From Paenibacillus sp. FSL R7-0345 (GTDB lineage: Bacteria; Bacillota; Bacilli; Paenibacillales; Paenibacillaceae): 64,000 nucleotides of DNA. Below are positions 15,185 to 24,797 of the stretch, one piece after another. Under the pieces are notes generated by a model. The model was not told where the DNA came from. It saw only the letters and a list, made by a program, of their open reading frames with translations, and did no database searches. Numbering within the stretch: the first letter of the stretch is position 1; every line of letters begins with the position of its first letter. The stretch covers positions 3,826,501 through 3,890,500 of the forward strand of contig NZ_CP152002.1 in assembly GCF_038595055.1 (NCBI RefSeq), written 5' to 3'. The translations under genes were made by a program, and so were the position numbers.

Positions 15185-16225
15185 CTATTTTCTTTTCCAT
15201 ACACCGCGCTCATAAGGCACCGGCACATTGGCTTTATCCACACCTCCGAGGGCCCCTTCTGCATGCAGAGTCCAGTAAGGATCACTGAGCATTCCTCTGC
15301 CGACAGCTACCAGCTCTGCCTTTTTCTCCTCAATAACAGCCTGAGCTTCCTTATAATCATCCAGCCGGCCGACGGCGATTACCGGAATTTGAAGCCCGCT
15401 GCGGATATACTCCGCCAGTTTCACCTGATAGCCTGGTCCGGCATTAGGCACACCGCCAGAGCCAATCGGGCCTTCACCACCTGAGGAGACATGGAACATG
15501 TCCACACCGGCAGCCTTGTACCGGCGGCAGAACTCCAGTGCATAGGTTTCATCGTAACCGCCTGCTACATATTCCGTGGCCGATACCCGCATAATCAGCG
15601 GCATCTCCGGTGGAAGGACTTCTTTAACAGCCTGTACCACCTGCTCGCCGAACAGAAGCGGGTCTGCCCCGTATTCATCCTCTCTGATATTCGTCAGCGG
15701 CGAGTGGAACTGGTGTATCAGATAGCCGTGGGCACCATGAAGCTCAATCGTATCAAAACCGGCCTCTACTGCCCTTCTTGCCGCTTCACGGTAAGCACTG
15801 ATCATTTCAGCGATGCCTTCCGCGCTCAGTGCCTGCGGCGTTTTGGAACGTTCATCAAACGGAATAGCCGAGGGTGCGACAGGCGGATTGGCATCAAGCG
15901 CTTTGCGTCCCGCGTGTCCGAGCTGAATCGCAATTTTAGCACCGTAGGCATGTACAGCATCTGTTATTTTGCGGTAAGCCCCGATCTGTCCTTCTTCCCA
16001 TATTCCGGTATCTTTGTTGGTGATCCGCCCGTCAGGGTGTACGCCGCTCATCTCTACAATAATAAAGCCCGTACCGCCGACTGCCCGGCTCACATAATGT
16101 ACGAAATGCCAGTCATTCGGTATGCCGTCCTCCTGCACTACTGCATATTGGCACATCGGTGGCATGACGACCCTGTTCTTTAATACCAGCGCTTTTAACT
16201 CATATGGCGTGAACAAATCAGACAT
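15185..16225 (-). CDS. namA: NADPH dehydrogenase, old yellow enzyme family (YqjM/NamA type)
   Basis: A 346-residue FMN-dependent ene-reductase that reduces activated double bonds with NADPH. Diagnostic YqjM residues are visible: Cys in VVMPPMCQYAV near residue 25 (redox tuning), the paired histidines in HGAHGYLIHQFHSPLTN, and the barrel motif VDMFHVSSGG. It is a single-domain TIM barrel of normal family length. The monocistronic setting gives no clue to the natural substrate; B. subtilis YqjM responds to oxidative and electrophile stress. Confidence 0.93.
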   Translation of the reverse strand: MSDLFTPYELKALVLKNRVVMPPMCQYAVVQEDGIPNDWHFVHYVSRAVGGTGFIIVEMSGVHPDGRITNKDTGIWEEGQIGAYRKITDAVHAYGAKIAIQLGHAGRKALDANPPVAPSAIPFDERSKTPQALSAEGIAEMISAYREAARRAVEAGFDTIELHGAHGYLIHQFHSPLTNIREDEYGADPLLFGEQVVQAVKEVLPPEMPLIMRVSATEYVAGGYDETYALEFCRRYKAAGVDMFHVSSGGEGPIGSGGVPNAGPGYQVKLAEYIRSGLQIPVIAVGRLDDYKEAQAVIEEKKAELVAVGRGMLSDPYWTLHAEGALGGVDKANVPVPYERGVWKRK

Positions 16226-16415
16226 TTCCGTTCCCTTCTTTCCCTGAGCTCTATTATTTAACGGGCTAATCTCCCGGATAGGCTAAGTATACACGGATTT
16301 TTGACGGTGTTAAAATTTTGGGCACAGAACAGGATACCGGCATAAATCCGCCGCTGCCGGGGGATAACAAGAGAACCAATCATTGGCCAAGGATGGTTAT
16401 AAGGAGGTATTACGC

Positions 16416-17300
16416 ATGGAGCAACTGTTAAAAAAACGGAAATTATATGTACTGTTCTGTCTGATTCTAATCCTGCTGTTAGCTGCTGGTCAAAGTACTC
16501 CTGCACCGGCCGCTGCTTCCGGATCATTACATACACCCGTTTATGATCCTGAACAGCTGCAGGAATTGGACAGGGAAGCCGGACAGTCTGTTGCTGCAGG
16601 CTCTTCGCTTCAGGCGGCAGCCCGGCGCAGCAAACGGAACAAGGGGCTGACTCTCAGCCAGCTGATCCGGAAATATCCGGAGACGATCCTTGTACAGGGT
16701 CCGAGAACCCGGATGCTTGCACTGACCTTTGATGATGTGCCTGACCCGCGGTTTACGCCGCAGCTGCTGGATGTTCTCCGCAAATATCACGTTAAGGCCA
16801 CCTTCTTTGTGGTCGGCAGCAGAGCTGAAAAGCACCCCGAGCTTGTAGCCCGGATCATCCGTGAAGGCCATGTTATCGGTAACCACTCCTACAACCATCC
16901 GGAGTTCGGCAAGCTGGGTATGAATGAATTCCGTATCCAGATTATCCGCACTGAAAATATAATCTCCGCGCTGGCCGGCTACAAGCCACGGCTGATCCGC
17001 CCGCCCTACGGGGATATCAGCGAGCCCCAGTTAAAATGGGCCAAGGTGCACGGCTACAAACTGGTCAACTGGAATGTTGATTCACTGGACTGGCGGGGGC
17101 TGTCCAAAGCCCAGGTCAGAAATAATATTGTAGCGCATGCCGGCAAAGGGGCTATCATTCTGCAGCACGGCGGCGGCGGTAAAGGCAGCAACCTGCAGGG
17201 AACGATTCAGGCACTGCCTGAAGTGATTACAATCATGCGCAAAAGAGGCTATACTTTTGTAACCGTACCTTATATGCTGCAGGTGTCCAAAAACAAATAA
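16416..17300 (+). CDS. Secreted polysaccharide deacetylase (NodB domain)
   Basis: A 294-residue exported carbohydrate esterase family 4 protein, likely acting on peptidoglycan or another cell-envelope amino sugar. A basic N-terminus and hydrophobic stretch (YVLFCLILILLLAAG) form a signal peptide or membrane anchor. The NodB domain (about residues 100-285) carries LALTFDDVPDPRF (motif 1, catalytic Asp and metal Asp), NHSYNHPEF (motif 2, metal His) and RPPYGDIS (motif 3). The ATG at 16416 follows AAGGAGG. A bidirectional terminator separates it from the convergent 3D-domain gene. Confidence 0.9.
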   Translation: MEQLLKKRKLYVLFCLILILLLAAGQSTPAPAAASGSLHTPVYDPEQLQELDREAGQSVAAGSSLQAAARRSKRNKGLTLSQLIRKYPETILVQGPRTRMLALTFDDVPDPRFTPQLLDVLRKYHVKATFFVVGSRAEKHPELVARIIREGHVIGNHSYNHPEFGKLGMNEFRIQIIRTENIISALAGYKPRLIRPPYGDISEPQLKWAKVHGYKLVNWNVDSLDWRGLSKAQVRNNIVAHAGKGAIILQHGGGGKGSNLQGTIQALPEVITIMRKRGYTFVTVPYMLQVSKNK

Positions 17301-17307
17301 TATAAAA

Positions 17308-17348
17308 AAAACGGATACCTTCCTAATATGTAGGACGGTATCCGTTTT
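17308..17348. terminator. Bidirectional terminator between deacetylase and 3D-domain genes
   Basis: A 12-bp perfect stem (17308-17319 with 17337-17348), extended by a short inner pairing, flanked by A- and T-runs, so it can act on both strands. Confidence 0.85.
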
Positions 17349-17385
17349 ATGCGGATAATCGTATGAAATTGTACTGTGAGTGATT

Positions 17386-18072
17386 CTAATCAATAATAAA
17401 CAGGTTTACATACTGGTAGCCGAACTCTGCAACCGAGCTTTGGCTGCCCGGAATAAAAATATCGATCCGGTTGCCTTTGATCGCGCTGCCTGTATCCGTT
17501 GCTGTAGCCAGGAAGGCCACCTTAGGCAGACCCGGATGGGAGTGGCCGGTTACGAGCACTTTGGTTCCCAGCGGGATAACACTTGGATCAACCGCGATGG
17601 TTCCAAGCTTCAGCGCATTGCCGAAATAGTCGACAGCGCCCCAATTCCCGTTCTCACTGGCTGCAGCAGAATATGCTGAAGCTTTGACCTGAATTACTTT
17701 TTCGTAGCTGAATTCTTTGCCCCACGCCTGTACGGTGTTTGTAGCAGCTTCGACATTCAGACTGGCTGTAATAATTGATGGCTGAGTAGCGGCTGCAGCG
17801 GTAACCGTTGTTTTCATCAGGGCAGCAGTCTTCGGCGCTGTAATACCCGGGATGGTCAGGCTAAGACCGGGATAAATATTCCCTGCTCCTACAGCCGGAT
17901 TGGCATTCATAATCTCATCCACGCTTATGCCATAATAGTTAGATAGAGTATAATAAGTTGTACTTGCTCCTGCAATATGTACGCTGTCTGCCTGAGCGGG
18001 CGCTGTATGCAGCATTGTGCTGATCCCCATTGCGGCAGCAAATAGTGTAATGGCTTTGAATCTGATCTTCAT
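17386..18072 (-). CDS. Exported LysM and 3D domain protein
   Basis: A 228-residue secreted cell-wall protein. It has a signal peptide (FKAITLFAAAMGISTML, cleavage near PAQA-DS), one LysM peptidoglycan-binding module (YYTLSNYYGISVDEIMNANP), a short linker, and a C-terminal 3D domain named for three aspartates, seen in TIAVDPSVIPLGT, TATDTGSAIKG and NRIDIFIP. Such domains are related to lytic transglycosylases such as MltA/RpfB and remodel peptidoglycan. The ATG at 18072 follows AAGGAGG. Upstream lies a 390-base region shared with ppk. Confidence 0.9.
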   Translation of the reverse strand: MKIRFKAITLFAAAMGISTMLHTAPAQADSVHIAGASTTYYTLSNYYGISVDEIMNANPAVGAGNIYPGLSLTIPGITAPKTAALMKTTVTAAAATQPSIITASLNVEAATNTVQAWGKEFSYEKVIQVKASAYSAAASENGNWGAVDYFGNALKLGTIAVDPSVIPLGTKVLVTGHSHPGLPKVAFLATATDTGSAIKGNRIDIFIPGSQSSVAEFGYQYVNLFIID

Positions 18073-18462
18073 GTGTGCCTCCTTCATTAGTGGGGTGTGC
18101 AGGAATTTCCCGTTCTCACACCGAAATAATTCTGGACTTATGTACCTTCTTGCCTGGCAGCTAAGTGCAGTGCTTTATTAAGCTTTGTTAACTGACAGTA
18201 TCGAATATATCACAATTTTGTAACCAATGCCTAAGAAAATGTTACCATTCTGTTAGGAATTCGTTTATTCCGCGCATTTGGAAGGTCATAAAAGTTACAT
18301 ATTGGTCAACCATTCGTGTCATTCCGGCAAAAGGACAAAAAATCCTGCAGCACATAGACAAAAATTTTACACAGAGTTAACATTTCTCGCTTTGGCAAAT
18401 AGTAGAATGATAACATATGTTCAAAAATTAGAAACTGAAGCATACTTGGAGGGGCAATCGAC
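18073..18462. other. Divergent control region between the 3D-domain gene and ppk
   Basis: 390 bases without a gene. The ppk-proximal half holds three direct TTNACA-like repeats (18355-18382) and a TAGAAT -10 candidate (18403-18408). The rest is AT-rich, with no riboswitch I can recognise; I looked for a c-di-AMP (ydaO) element ahead of the cell-wall gene and did not see its conserved core. Confidence 0.5.
18355..18382 (+). promoter_or_regulatory. Pho-box-like direct repeats upstream of ppk
   Basis: TAGACA (18355), TTTACA (18366) and TTAACA (18377) repeat with an exact 11-base period, five bases between units. PhoP of B. subtilis binds TT(A/C/T)A(C/T)A repeats spaced by about five bases (established). 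A TAGAAT -10 follows 20 bases later, which puts the box at about -60 to -33, the usual activating position. Binding is inference. Confidence 0.5.
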
Positions 18463-20577
18463 GTGACTACAGAAGACAAAAAAAATATCCATACCAGCCC
18501 TGCGACGGCTTACCTTAACCGTGATCTCAGCTGGATTGAATTCAACCGCCGAGTACTGCAGGAGGCGCAGGATCTGGAGAATCCGCTGATGGAGCGGGCC
18601 AAATTCCTGGCCATCGTGTCCAGTAACCTTGATGAATTCATCAGTGTGCGAGTGGCCGGAATCCAGGATCAGATCAGGGCAGGCTATACTAAAAAAGACT
18701 TTACCGGCTATACGCCATCCGGCTTATACAAACGTCTGATCAAACGTGTCACCAAAATTAACGCCGACCAGTACCGTGCCTTCCGCGACCTGTCCCGGAA
18801 CCTGCATAAGGAGGGCATTGTATTCGTCAATTATGAAGATCTCACCCATGCGCAGGAACAGTCAATTGAAGAATACTACCGTGACATTATCTTCCCTGTG
18901 CTTACACCGATGGCCGTTGACCAGAGCCGTCCGTTTCCGCTTGTGCACAGCCAGTTTATCTATCTGGCAGTCGTACTGACCCGTAAGAACACACAGGAAG
19001 AAGAACCCTATTTCGCTATTCTGCAAATTCCGTCCAACTTGCCGAGATGTATCCCGCTTCCCCACCGCTCCAACAGCAAGAAACGGCAGTTCGTATTCAT
19101 TGAGGATGTAATCCGCCATCATATCCAGACCCTGTTCAGCGGCTACGAGCCTGTGGCTGTCAACGAATTCCGCCTGACCCGCAACTCCGACCTGACAATT
19201 GATGAAGAAGGTGCGGAGGATCTGCTGGAGGAGATTGAAAAAGAGCTGCGTAAACGCCGCCGCGGCGTTCCTGCCCGCCTTGAAGTTCAAAAAGGAATTC
19301 ATCCTTATGCCCTTGAGCAACTGCAGGCTGAATTTGAACTGGAGGACTTCATGTTTGAAATTGACGGTCCGCTCGATCTCGGGTTCCTGCGCGGGTTTGC
19401 TAACAGTCTGAAGGGCTTTAACTATTTATATGAGGCGCCGATTGAACCGCAATATCCGGTGGAATTCGATGAGAATGAAGATTTCTTCGAGGTATTGCGC
19501 GAACGCGACGTGCTCGTATACCATCCTTATGAATCTTTTGACGCCATGGTTGATTTCATTACACAGGCTTCAGAGGATGAGTCCGTTATGGCTATCAAAA
19601 TGACCCTGTACCGCGTAAGCGGCAATTCCCCGCTGATTGCTGCACTTGCCCATGCTGCCGAGTCCGGCAAGCAGGTTACCGTCGTGGTTGAGCTGAAGGC
19701 GCGGTTTGACGAAGAGCGGAACATCGCCTGGGCGCGCAAGCTGGAGCAATCCGGCTGCCATGTGGTGTATGGTCTGGTAGGCCTCAAAACGCATGCCAAG
19801 GTTACGCTGATCGTCCGCCAGGAAGGCAACGAGCTGCGCCGTTACGTGCATGTCGGCACAGGCAACTACAATGACAGCACAGCCAAGGCCTATACGGACA
19901 TCAGTCTGTTCACGGCGAACGATGAAATCGGGCTGGACGCTTCCGAGCTGTTCAATCAGATGACCGGTTATTCGGCCAACTATAACTGGAATGCCTTTAT
20001 CGTTGCCCCGACCAATATGAGCCTGTCGCTGCAGAAGCTGATTCTGCGCGAAGCCGAGCATGCTGCTGCAGGACGGCCGGCACGGATCATTGCCAAGATG
20101 AACTCCCTGTCCAACCAGGAGGTCATCGACAGCCTGTACAGCGCAGCCCAGAGCGGGGTATCCATCGACCTGATCGTCCGCGGGGTCTGCTGCCTGCGTC
20201 CGGGAATAGAAGGGCTCAGCGAGCGGATTACAGTTCGCAGCATCGTTGACCGGTTTCTGGAGCACTCCCGGATTTATTATTTTGAAAACGGCGGGGAGCC
20301 GGAGGTGTATCTGTCAAGTGCTGACTGGATGACACGCAACCTGACCCGGCGGATTGAGCTGATGTGTCCGGTGAAGGACAACGTTACTAAAAAACAGCTT
20401 TTCAAAATACTCGATCTCACGCTTAACGACAACATGAAAGCCAGCTTCCTGCAGCCTAACGGATATTATGAGCGGCCGGACGACAAAAAGGCCCCATTCC
20501 GGAGCCAGTTCGCCGCTATGGATGTTATCCGTTGGAAAGGTAGCCGAGCTTTATCTTCACCGCCCAAGCATTCCTGA
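18463..20577 (+). CDS. ppk: Polyphosphate kinase 1
   Basis: A 704-residue enzyme that polymerises the gamma-phosphate of ATP into polyphosphate. Domain order is standard for PPK1: N-domain (RDLSWIEFNRRVL near residue 19), H-domain, and two phospholipase-D-like C-domains. The catalytic region includes LKTHAKVTLIVR and RRYVHVGTGNYND; the autophosphorylated histidine is in this area. The second C-domain has IDLIVRGVCCLRPG. GTG start with a GGAGG site. Its last 53 bases overlap the end of the convergent exopolyphosphatase gene. Likely phosphate-regulated (see upstream repeats). Confidence 0.96.
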   Translation: MTTEDKKNIHTSPATAYLNRDLSWIEFNRRVLQEAQDLENPLMERAKFLAIVSSNLDEFISVRVAGIQDQIRAGYTKKDFTGYTPSGLYKRLIKRVTKINADQYRAFRDLSRNLHKEGIVFVNYEDLTHAQEQSIEEYYRDIIFPVLTPMAVDQSRPFPLVHSQFIYLAVVLTRKNTQEEEPYFAILQIPSNLPRCIPLPHRSNSKKRQFVFIEDVIRHHIQTLFSGYEPVAVNEFRLTRNSDLTIDEEGAEDLLEEIEKELRKRRRGVPARLEVQKGIHPYALEQLQAEFELEDFMFEIDGPLDLGFLRGFANSLKGFNYLYEAPIEPQYPVEFDENEDFFEVLRERDVLVYHPYESFDAMVDFITQASEDESVMAIKMTLYRVSGNSPLIAALAHAAESGKQVTVVVELKARFDEERNIAWARKLEQSGCHVVYGLVGLKTHAKVTLIVRQEGNELRRYVHVGTGNYNDSTAKAYTDISLFTANDEIGLDASELFNQMTGYSANYNWNAFIVAPTNMSLSLQKLILREAEHAAAGRPARIIAKMNSLSNQEVIDSLYSAAQSGVSIDLIVRGVCCLRPGIEGLSERITVRSIVDRFLEHSRIYYFENGGEPEVYLSSADWMTRNLTRRIELMCPVKDNVTKKQLFKILDLTLNDNMKASFLQPNGYYERPDDKKAPFRSQFAAMDVIRWKGSRALSSPPKHS

Positions 20578-22054
20578 ATGCCTTCAGGGCGTTCTCAATG
20601 TCCTCTTGACCAATGAGCACGGTTGTAGTTCCCTGCAGCTCCAGATCCAGCGTTCCGCTGTGCAGACGGACGCTGAGATCACGGATGATGCCGATCTCGG
20701 TGCTGTCCAGCGCGATGCTCAGCTGTACAAGCGTGCCCAGCTTATGAATTAACTCTTCGTCGGAAGTCAGCAAAATGTCCTTGTGTGCCTGGGACAGTTT
20801 CTGCTTCCGGCTTTTTGTGCTGTAGGAAGCGATCAGGGCGCAGAGGATGAGCTGGCGGTGACTCAGTCCGCGGATCGGCGAATTCATCAGCCAGTAACGG
20901 GTGTGCCGCTTGGACTGATAATAATTGATGTTCGAGCCTGTACGGTGCAGCATGATTGAGACATAAATCAGCATCTCCTGCTCTGCCCTGTCCCCGCCCA
21001 GCTCAAAAGCGCTAAACAAACGCAGAGCCAGCTTATTGATATGATTCAGATGCTGCTTTGAGCTATGAATGTCAAACCGGATAATCGTGTCCAGGCTGAA
21101 TTCCAGCGCACTGTCACGCACCGGCTGCTCCGGCTTCAGGAGATCATGCAGCATCCCTTCACGCAGCCCTTCTCCGCTGATCACAGCCTGGCTTGCCTTG
21201 ATATAGTGGTACACCGTGTGGAAAATAATCACCCCGGAGACAATGATGTCAGCGCGGCTCTTTGACAGCCCGTCCATCTCTTTGCGCTTCTCGAAAGGCG
21301 TCGCCGGCAGGACTTCCATAAACCGGTTAATGGTTTCGCCGGACAAGGTATAGCCATGGGAATTCGGCAGTGAATAATCCCGGGTCTTCTGATCCAGCTT
21401 GCCAAGCGAGCGGAGGGTTCCGCCCAGTCCGTATAACGGCAGTCCTTCGCCTGTCCCCAGCCAGTCATGTTCAACCAGCCTGCCGGTCACATACGCCTGA
21501 AGTTTCCTGATCTGCTCGGCATTCCAGTTCCCGTTATGGCTGAACAGCAGATTCGTGTTGACCGCCCCGAACGGGAAAGAAATGCTGTGCTGATGACGGC
21601 GCCCGCGGAATAGCGTAACCTCCGTACTTCCGCCGCCGATATCAATGACAAAGCCGTCCTGGACATCAGTGGCATTGATCACACCCAAGAAGCCGAAATA
21701 AGCCTCCTGGTAGCCGCTGATAATTTCAATCGTAATAGAGGAAGCTGACGACAGATACTCTATAATCTCATTAGAGTTGGCAGCATTGCGGATTGCGGCT
21801 GTTGCCCCTGCACGGATTTTCTCCACACCAAAGGCGCTGCAGATCTCCTTGAACTGGCGCAGGACCGGAATAACCGTGTCCATGTCCTTCCGCTCCAGTC
21901 TGCCTTCCTTTGTAATCTTCTCGCTCAGGCGTGCAGAGTATTTGCACTCCTTGATAATTTTGTAGCCGCCTTCCCCGGTCGTATCATAGATAACGAGCCG
22001 GATGGAGTTGGAACCAATATCAATGATGCCAATCCGGCAAAGTTCTTCTCTCAT
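20525..22054 (-). CDS. ppx: Exopolyphosphatase (Ppx/GppA family)
   Basis: A 509-residue phosphohydrolase that removes terminal phosphates from polyphosphate (or pppGpp in GppA relatives). The ASKHA N-terminal half starts with RIGIIDIGSNSIRLVIYD and has the second phosphate loop FVIDIGGGSTEVTLF; the C-terminal half (from about residue 300) is a helical HD-like region, including SIMLHRTGSNINY. The ATG at 22054 follows AAGGAG at a long spacing of about 10; a start at 22114 would add 20 residues. It converges on and overlaps ppk by 53 bases, so synthesis and breakdown of polyphosphate are encoded tail to tail. Confidence 0.93.
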   Translation of the reverse strand: MREELCRIGIIDIGSNSIRLVIYDTTGEGGYKIIKECKYSARLSEKITKEGRLERKDMDTVIPVLRQFKEICSAFGVEKIRAGATAAIRNAANSNEIIEYLSSASSITIEIISGYQEAYFGFLGVINATDVQDGFVIDIGGGSTEVTLFRGRRHQHSISFPFGAVNTNLLFSHNGNWNAEQIRKLQAYVTGRLVEHDWLGTGEGLPLYGLGGTLRSLGKLDQKTRDYSLPNSHGYTLSGETINRFMEVLPATPFEKRKEMDGLSKSRADIIVSGVIIFHTVYHYIKASQAVISGEGLREGMLHDLLKPEQPVRDSALEFSLDTIIRFDIHSSKQHLNHINKLALRLFSAFELGGDRAEQEMLIYVSIMLHRTGSNINYYQSKRHTRYWLMNSPIRGLSHRQLILCALIASYSTKSRKQKLSQAHKDILLTSDEELIHKLGTLVQLSIALDSTEIGIIRDLSVRLHSGTLDLELQGTTTVLIGQEDIENALKAFRNAWAVKIKLGYLSNG

Positions 22055-22134
22055 CTGTATGTACTCCTTTTCAAGTTGATTGGCCATTTTATATACTATA
22101 TCATCAATTGTCATACCGCCAAAATAAATAAGAC

Positions 22135-22170
22135 AAAAAACGGCTCCCGGAAAATCCTCCAGGGGCCGTT
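22135..22170 (-). terminator. Terminator of the amino acid ABC transporter operon
   Basis: On the minus strand AACGGCCCCTGG pairs with CCGGGAGCCGTT and runs into TTTTT. It lies 13 bases after the ATPase stop codon. Confidence 0.8.
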
Positions 22171-22182
22171 ATTATAACTTTA

Positions 22183-22905
22183 TTACAGTACTTTGCTCAA
22201 GAAATCCTGGGTCCGGGCATGCTGCGGATTGCCGAATACCTCTGCCGGAGTCCCCTGCTCGACAATGTATCCGCCGTCCATAAACAGGATGCGGTCCCCT
22301 ACTTCACGGGCAAAGCCCATTTCATGGGTCACGATGACCATGGTCATCCCCTGTTCTGCCAGCTTCTTCATAACCTCGAGCACCTCACCGACCATTTCCG
22401 GGTCGAGCGCCGATGTAGGCTCATCGAACAGCATCACATGCGGCTGCATCGCCAGTGCACGGGCTATGGCAATGCGCTGCTTCTGTCCGCCGGACAGCTG
22501 GGCCGGATAAGCATTGCGTTTATCTTCAAGGCCTACGGTGCGCAGCAGATCGACGGCAATTTTCTCCGCTTCCGCAGATTGCTGCTTCTTCACCTTCAGC
22601 GGAGCCAGTGTAATATTCTGCAGCACCGACATATGCGGGAACAGATTGAACTGCTGGAATACCATACCCATTTTCTCACGGGTCTGGTTGATATCGTGCT
22701 TCTTATCCGTAATCGACTGGCCTTCAAAGGCGATCTCTCCGCCGGTAGGCTGCTCAAGCAGGTTCAGGCAGCGCAGGAAGGTGCTTTTGCCCGAGCCGCT
22801 GGGACCGATCACGACGACAACCTCCCCTTTCTTGATTTCCAGATCAATTCCCTTGAGAATTTCCAGCTTGCCGAAATGCTTCTGCAGATTCTTAACGGTG
22901 ATCAT
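22183..22905 (-). CDS. Polar amino acid ABC transporter, ATP-binding protein (GlnQ type)
   Basis: A 240-residue ATPase powering uptake of glutamine or another polar amino acid. All motifs are intact: Walker [11 protein letters not shown]-loop [11 protein letters not shown], signature [15 protein letters not shown], Walker [13 protein letters not shown] and the switch His in [10 protein letters not shown]. It overlaps the 3' end of the permease gene by 14 bases, and the three genes run binding protein, permease, ATPase. The exact substrate (glutamine, cystine, arginine) cannot be told. Confidence 0.93.
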   Translation of the reverse strand: MITVKNLQKHFGKLEILKGIDLEIKKGEVVVVIGPSGSGKSTFLRCLNLLEQPTGGEIAFEGQSITDKKHDINQTREKMGMVFQQFNLFPHMSVLQNITLAPLKVKKQQSAEAEKIAVDLLRTVGLEDKRNAYPAQLSGGQKQRIAIARALAMQPHVMLFDEPTSALDPEMVGEVLEVMKKLAEQGMTMVIVTHEMGFAREVGDRILFMDGGYIVEQGTPAEVFGNPQHARTQDFLSKVL

Positions 22906-23551
22906 CGGTGTTCAGCCTCCGTTCGAGTGTGCCCAGCAGCTTGGACAAGGTAAATGTCAGCACAAAATACATTATGGCAATGACCACCAGCGGTGTCAGG
23001 CCTTCATAGGTAATCGTTGTAATGGTTCTCGCCTGGAAGAGCAGATCCGCTACCCCGATCATAGAAACGATGGAGGACTCTTTGATGATTGTAATAAATT
23101 CGTTCCCGATCGCCGGAAGCACATTCTTGAGCGCTTGCGGAAGCACGATGTAACGCATGGTCATGCCCTGCTTCATCCCGAGTGAACGGGCCGCCTCTAC
23201 CTGGCCGCGGTCCACGCCCTGAATCCCGGCACGGAAGATTTCCGCCAGATAAGCCGAGCTGTTAATAGTCAGCGTGATCGCCCCTGACTGAATCGGTGTA
23301 AACTCCAGCCCAAATTCCGGCAAGCCGTAGTGAATCAGGAACAGCTGCACGAGCATCGGCGTACCGCGTAAGAATTCAACCCAGGCGGTTGCGATAAAAC
23401 GGAGGATTCTCCATTTGGACATGCGCAGCAGCGAGACAATGATCCCCAGCACAAAGCCGAAGAACACCCCGAGCACTGCCAGCAGCAATGTATACTTCAA
23501 ACCTGCAAAGAAAAAATTGCGGTATTCATAGGCCATATCAAAAATATTCAT
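22892..23551 (-). CDS. Polar amino acid ABC transporter, permease (HisM/GlnP type)
   Basis: A 219-residue inner-membrane permease with about five helices. It shows the family sequence [21 protein letters not shown] and the EAA loop [26 protein letters not shown], quoted to locate residues 115-140; the key part is [11 protein letters not shown]. The ATG at 23551 follows AGGAGG by 11 bases. It is separated from the upstream binding-protein gene by a terminator-like hairpin, which fits a higher level of binding protein than permease. Confidence 0.93.
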   Translation of the reverse strand: MNIFDMAYEYRNFFFAGLKYTLLLAVLGVFFGFVLGIIVSLLRMSKWRILRFIATAWVEFLRGTPMLVQLFLIHYGLPEFGLEFTPIQSGAITLTINSSAYLAEIFRAGIQGVDRGQVEAARSLGMKQGMTMRYIVLPQALKNVLPAIGNEFITIIKESSIVSMIGVADLLFQARTITTITYEGLTPLVVIAIMYFVLTFTLSKLLGTLERRLNTDDHR

Positions 23552-23582
23552 TTGACGGCAAAACCTCCTGTTCGTATCTTTT

Positions 23583-23622
23583 ATCAAAAAAATAGAAAAC
23601 AGCGTATTACCGCTATTTTCTA
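23583..23622 (-). terminator. Attenuating terminator between binding-protein and permease genes
   Basis: A 12-bp stem with one mismatch (23593-23604 with 23611-23622) followed on the minus strand by TTTTTTT. Partial termination here would give excess binding protein over permease and ATPase. Confidence 0.75.
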
Positions 23623-23706
23623 CTTAAAGAGCATTCATTACCCTGCAGCAGACTATACCGCAAACGGAGGATAGTGAGCACCGCAGAATGTATCTTTTGG
23701 CAAAAC

Positions 23707-24525
23707 TTATTCGCTCTCAGCAAGCTCGCTTGCTGCCGCTACGTACTCGTCGATCTTGCCTTCGGAGTTCAGGCGGGTCAAGGTAGTATTTACTTGGTTA
23801 AGCAGTTCTGTGTTACCCTTCTTCACGCCGATTACATAGCCGTCATCTTCAACTTCAGGCTTGGCATCAGTAATAACCAGACCTTCTACGTTCTTCACGA
23901 AGGATTTGGCAACCGGACCTTCCATAATAGAAGCATCAACACGGTTGGAGTTCAGCTGCAGGACGATTTCGGAAATTTTCCCGAGGGAGGTCAGCTGTGC
24001 GCCTTCGATGCCCTTGGCGATTTCTTCCTGGATGGAACCGGTCTGAACGCCGATTTTAACGTTTTTCAGGGAATCCATTGTAGCATATTTATCTTTATCA
24101 GCTTCACGTACAACTACAGCCTGTTCGGCTTTATAGTAGATGTCGGACAGATCGACAGCCTTTTTGCGTTCTTCGGTCGGGCTCAGGCCCGAAATTACGA
24201 TATCTACTCTGCCGCTGGACAGTTCGTTCAGCAGCGAGTCGAATGGCAGATCCTTGATCACAAGCTCAGCACCCATGTCAGCCGCGATATCCTTGGCGAT
24301 GTCAATATCAAAGCCTACGATTGTATCCTTACCGTCTACTACTTTATGGAATTCGTATGGCGGGAAGTCTGCACTGGTTCCCAGTGTCAAAGTCTTGGTA
24401 GCAGCAGCTCCGGTATTGCCTGCAGCGTTATCTGTTGAAGCAGCATTATCATTGTTATTGCCGCAGCCTGCCAGAAGACCAACTGCAAGCAGCATTCCTA
24501 GTGAAAGTTTACCCCATTTTTTCAT
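23707..24525 (-). CDS. Polar amino acid ABC transporter, substrate-binding lipoprotein
   Basis: A 272-residue extracellular lipoprotein. The signal peptide ends in the lipobox LLAGCGNN (Cys 21), followed by a Ser/Thr/Asn-rich linker and the two-lobed binding domain, with TLTLGTSADFPPYEFHKV at the start of lobe 1, the family arginine in SSGRVDIVISGLSPTEERKK, and VGFDIDIAKDIAADMGAEL. These match bacterial periplasmic family 3 binding proteins. A good promoter (TTGCAT, 17 bases, TATAAT) lies upstream at 24581-24609. First gene of the operon with the permease and ATPase. Confidence 0.93.
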   Translation of the reverse strand: MKKWGKLSLGMLLAVGLLAGCGNNNDNAASTDNAAGNTGAAATKTLTLGTSADFPPYEFHKVVDGKDTIVGFDIDIAKDIAADMGAELVIKDLPFDSLLNELSSGRVDIVISGLSPTEERKKAVDLSDIYYKAEQAVVVREADKDKYATMDSLKNVKIGVQTGSIQEEIAKGIEGAQLTSLGKISEIVLQLNSNRVDASIMEGPVAKSFVKNVEGLVITDAKPEVEDDGYVIGVKKGNTELLNQVNTTLTRLNSEGKIDEYVAAASELAESE

Positions 24526-24580
24526 CTGTATATCTCCCCTATTCTCTCATTTGTTATCTAAGTTGTGATGTGACCGATTT

Positions 24581-24609
24581 ATTATAAATCACTGCGCATG
24601 AATATGCAA
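24581..24609 (-). promoter_or_regulatory. Sigma-A-type promoter of the amino acid ABC operon
   Basis: On the minus strand TTGCAT (24609-24604), 17-base spacer, TATAAT (24586-24581), about 55 bases ahead of the start codon. Confidence 0.7.
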
Positions 24610-24797
24610 AGACATTTTTTATCATGAACAGCTATTTTGACAAGAAAACGCTATCAGTCTGGTGACGGATCAGGCGGTTTTGCACATTCCAGAAAAAGAG
24701 GGGTATACTACTACTATCTCCAGCCGTTCACAAAATAACCAGGCTGGTTCACAGCCTCACTCCGGGTGGTAATATTTACCGGAAGCTAACGGGCTGA

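Noticed and set aside
18073-18350. c-di-AMP (ydaO) riboswitch before the 3D/LysM gene
   Set aside because: Expected from the gene type, but the conserved core sequence was not seen in this segment.
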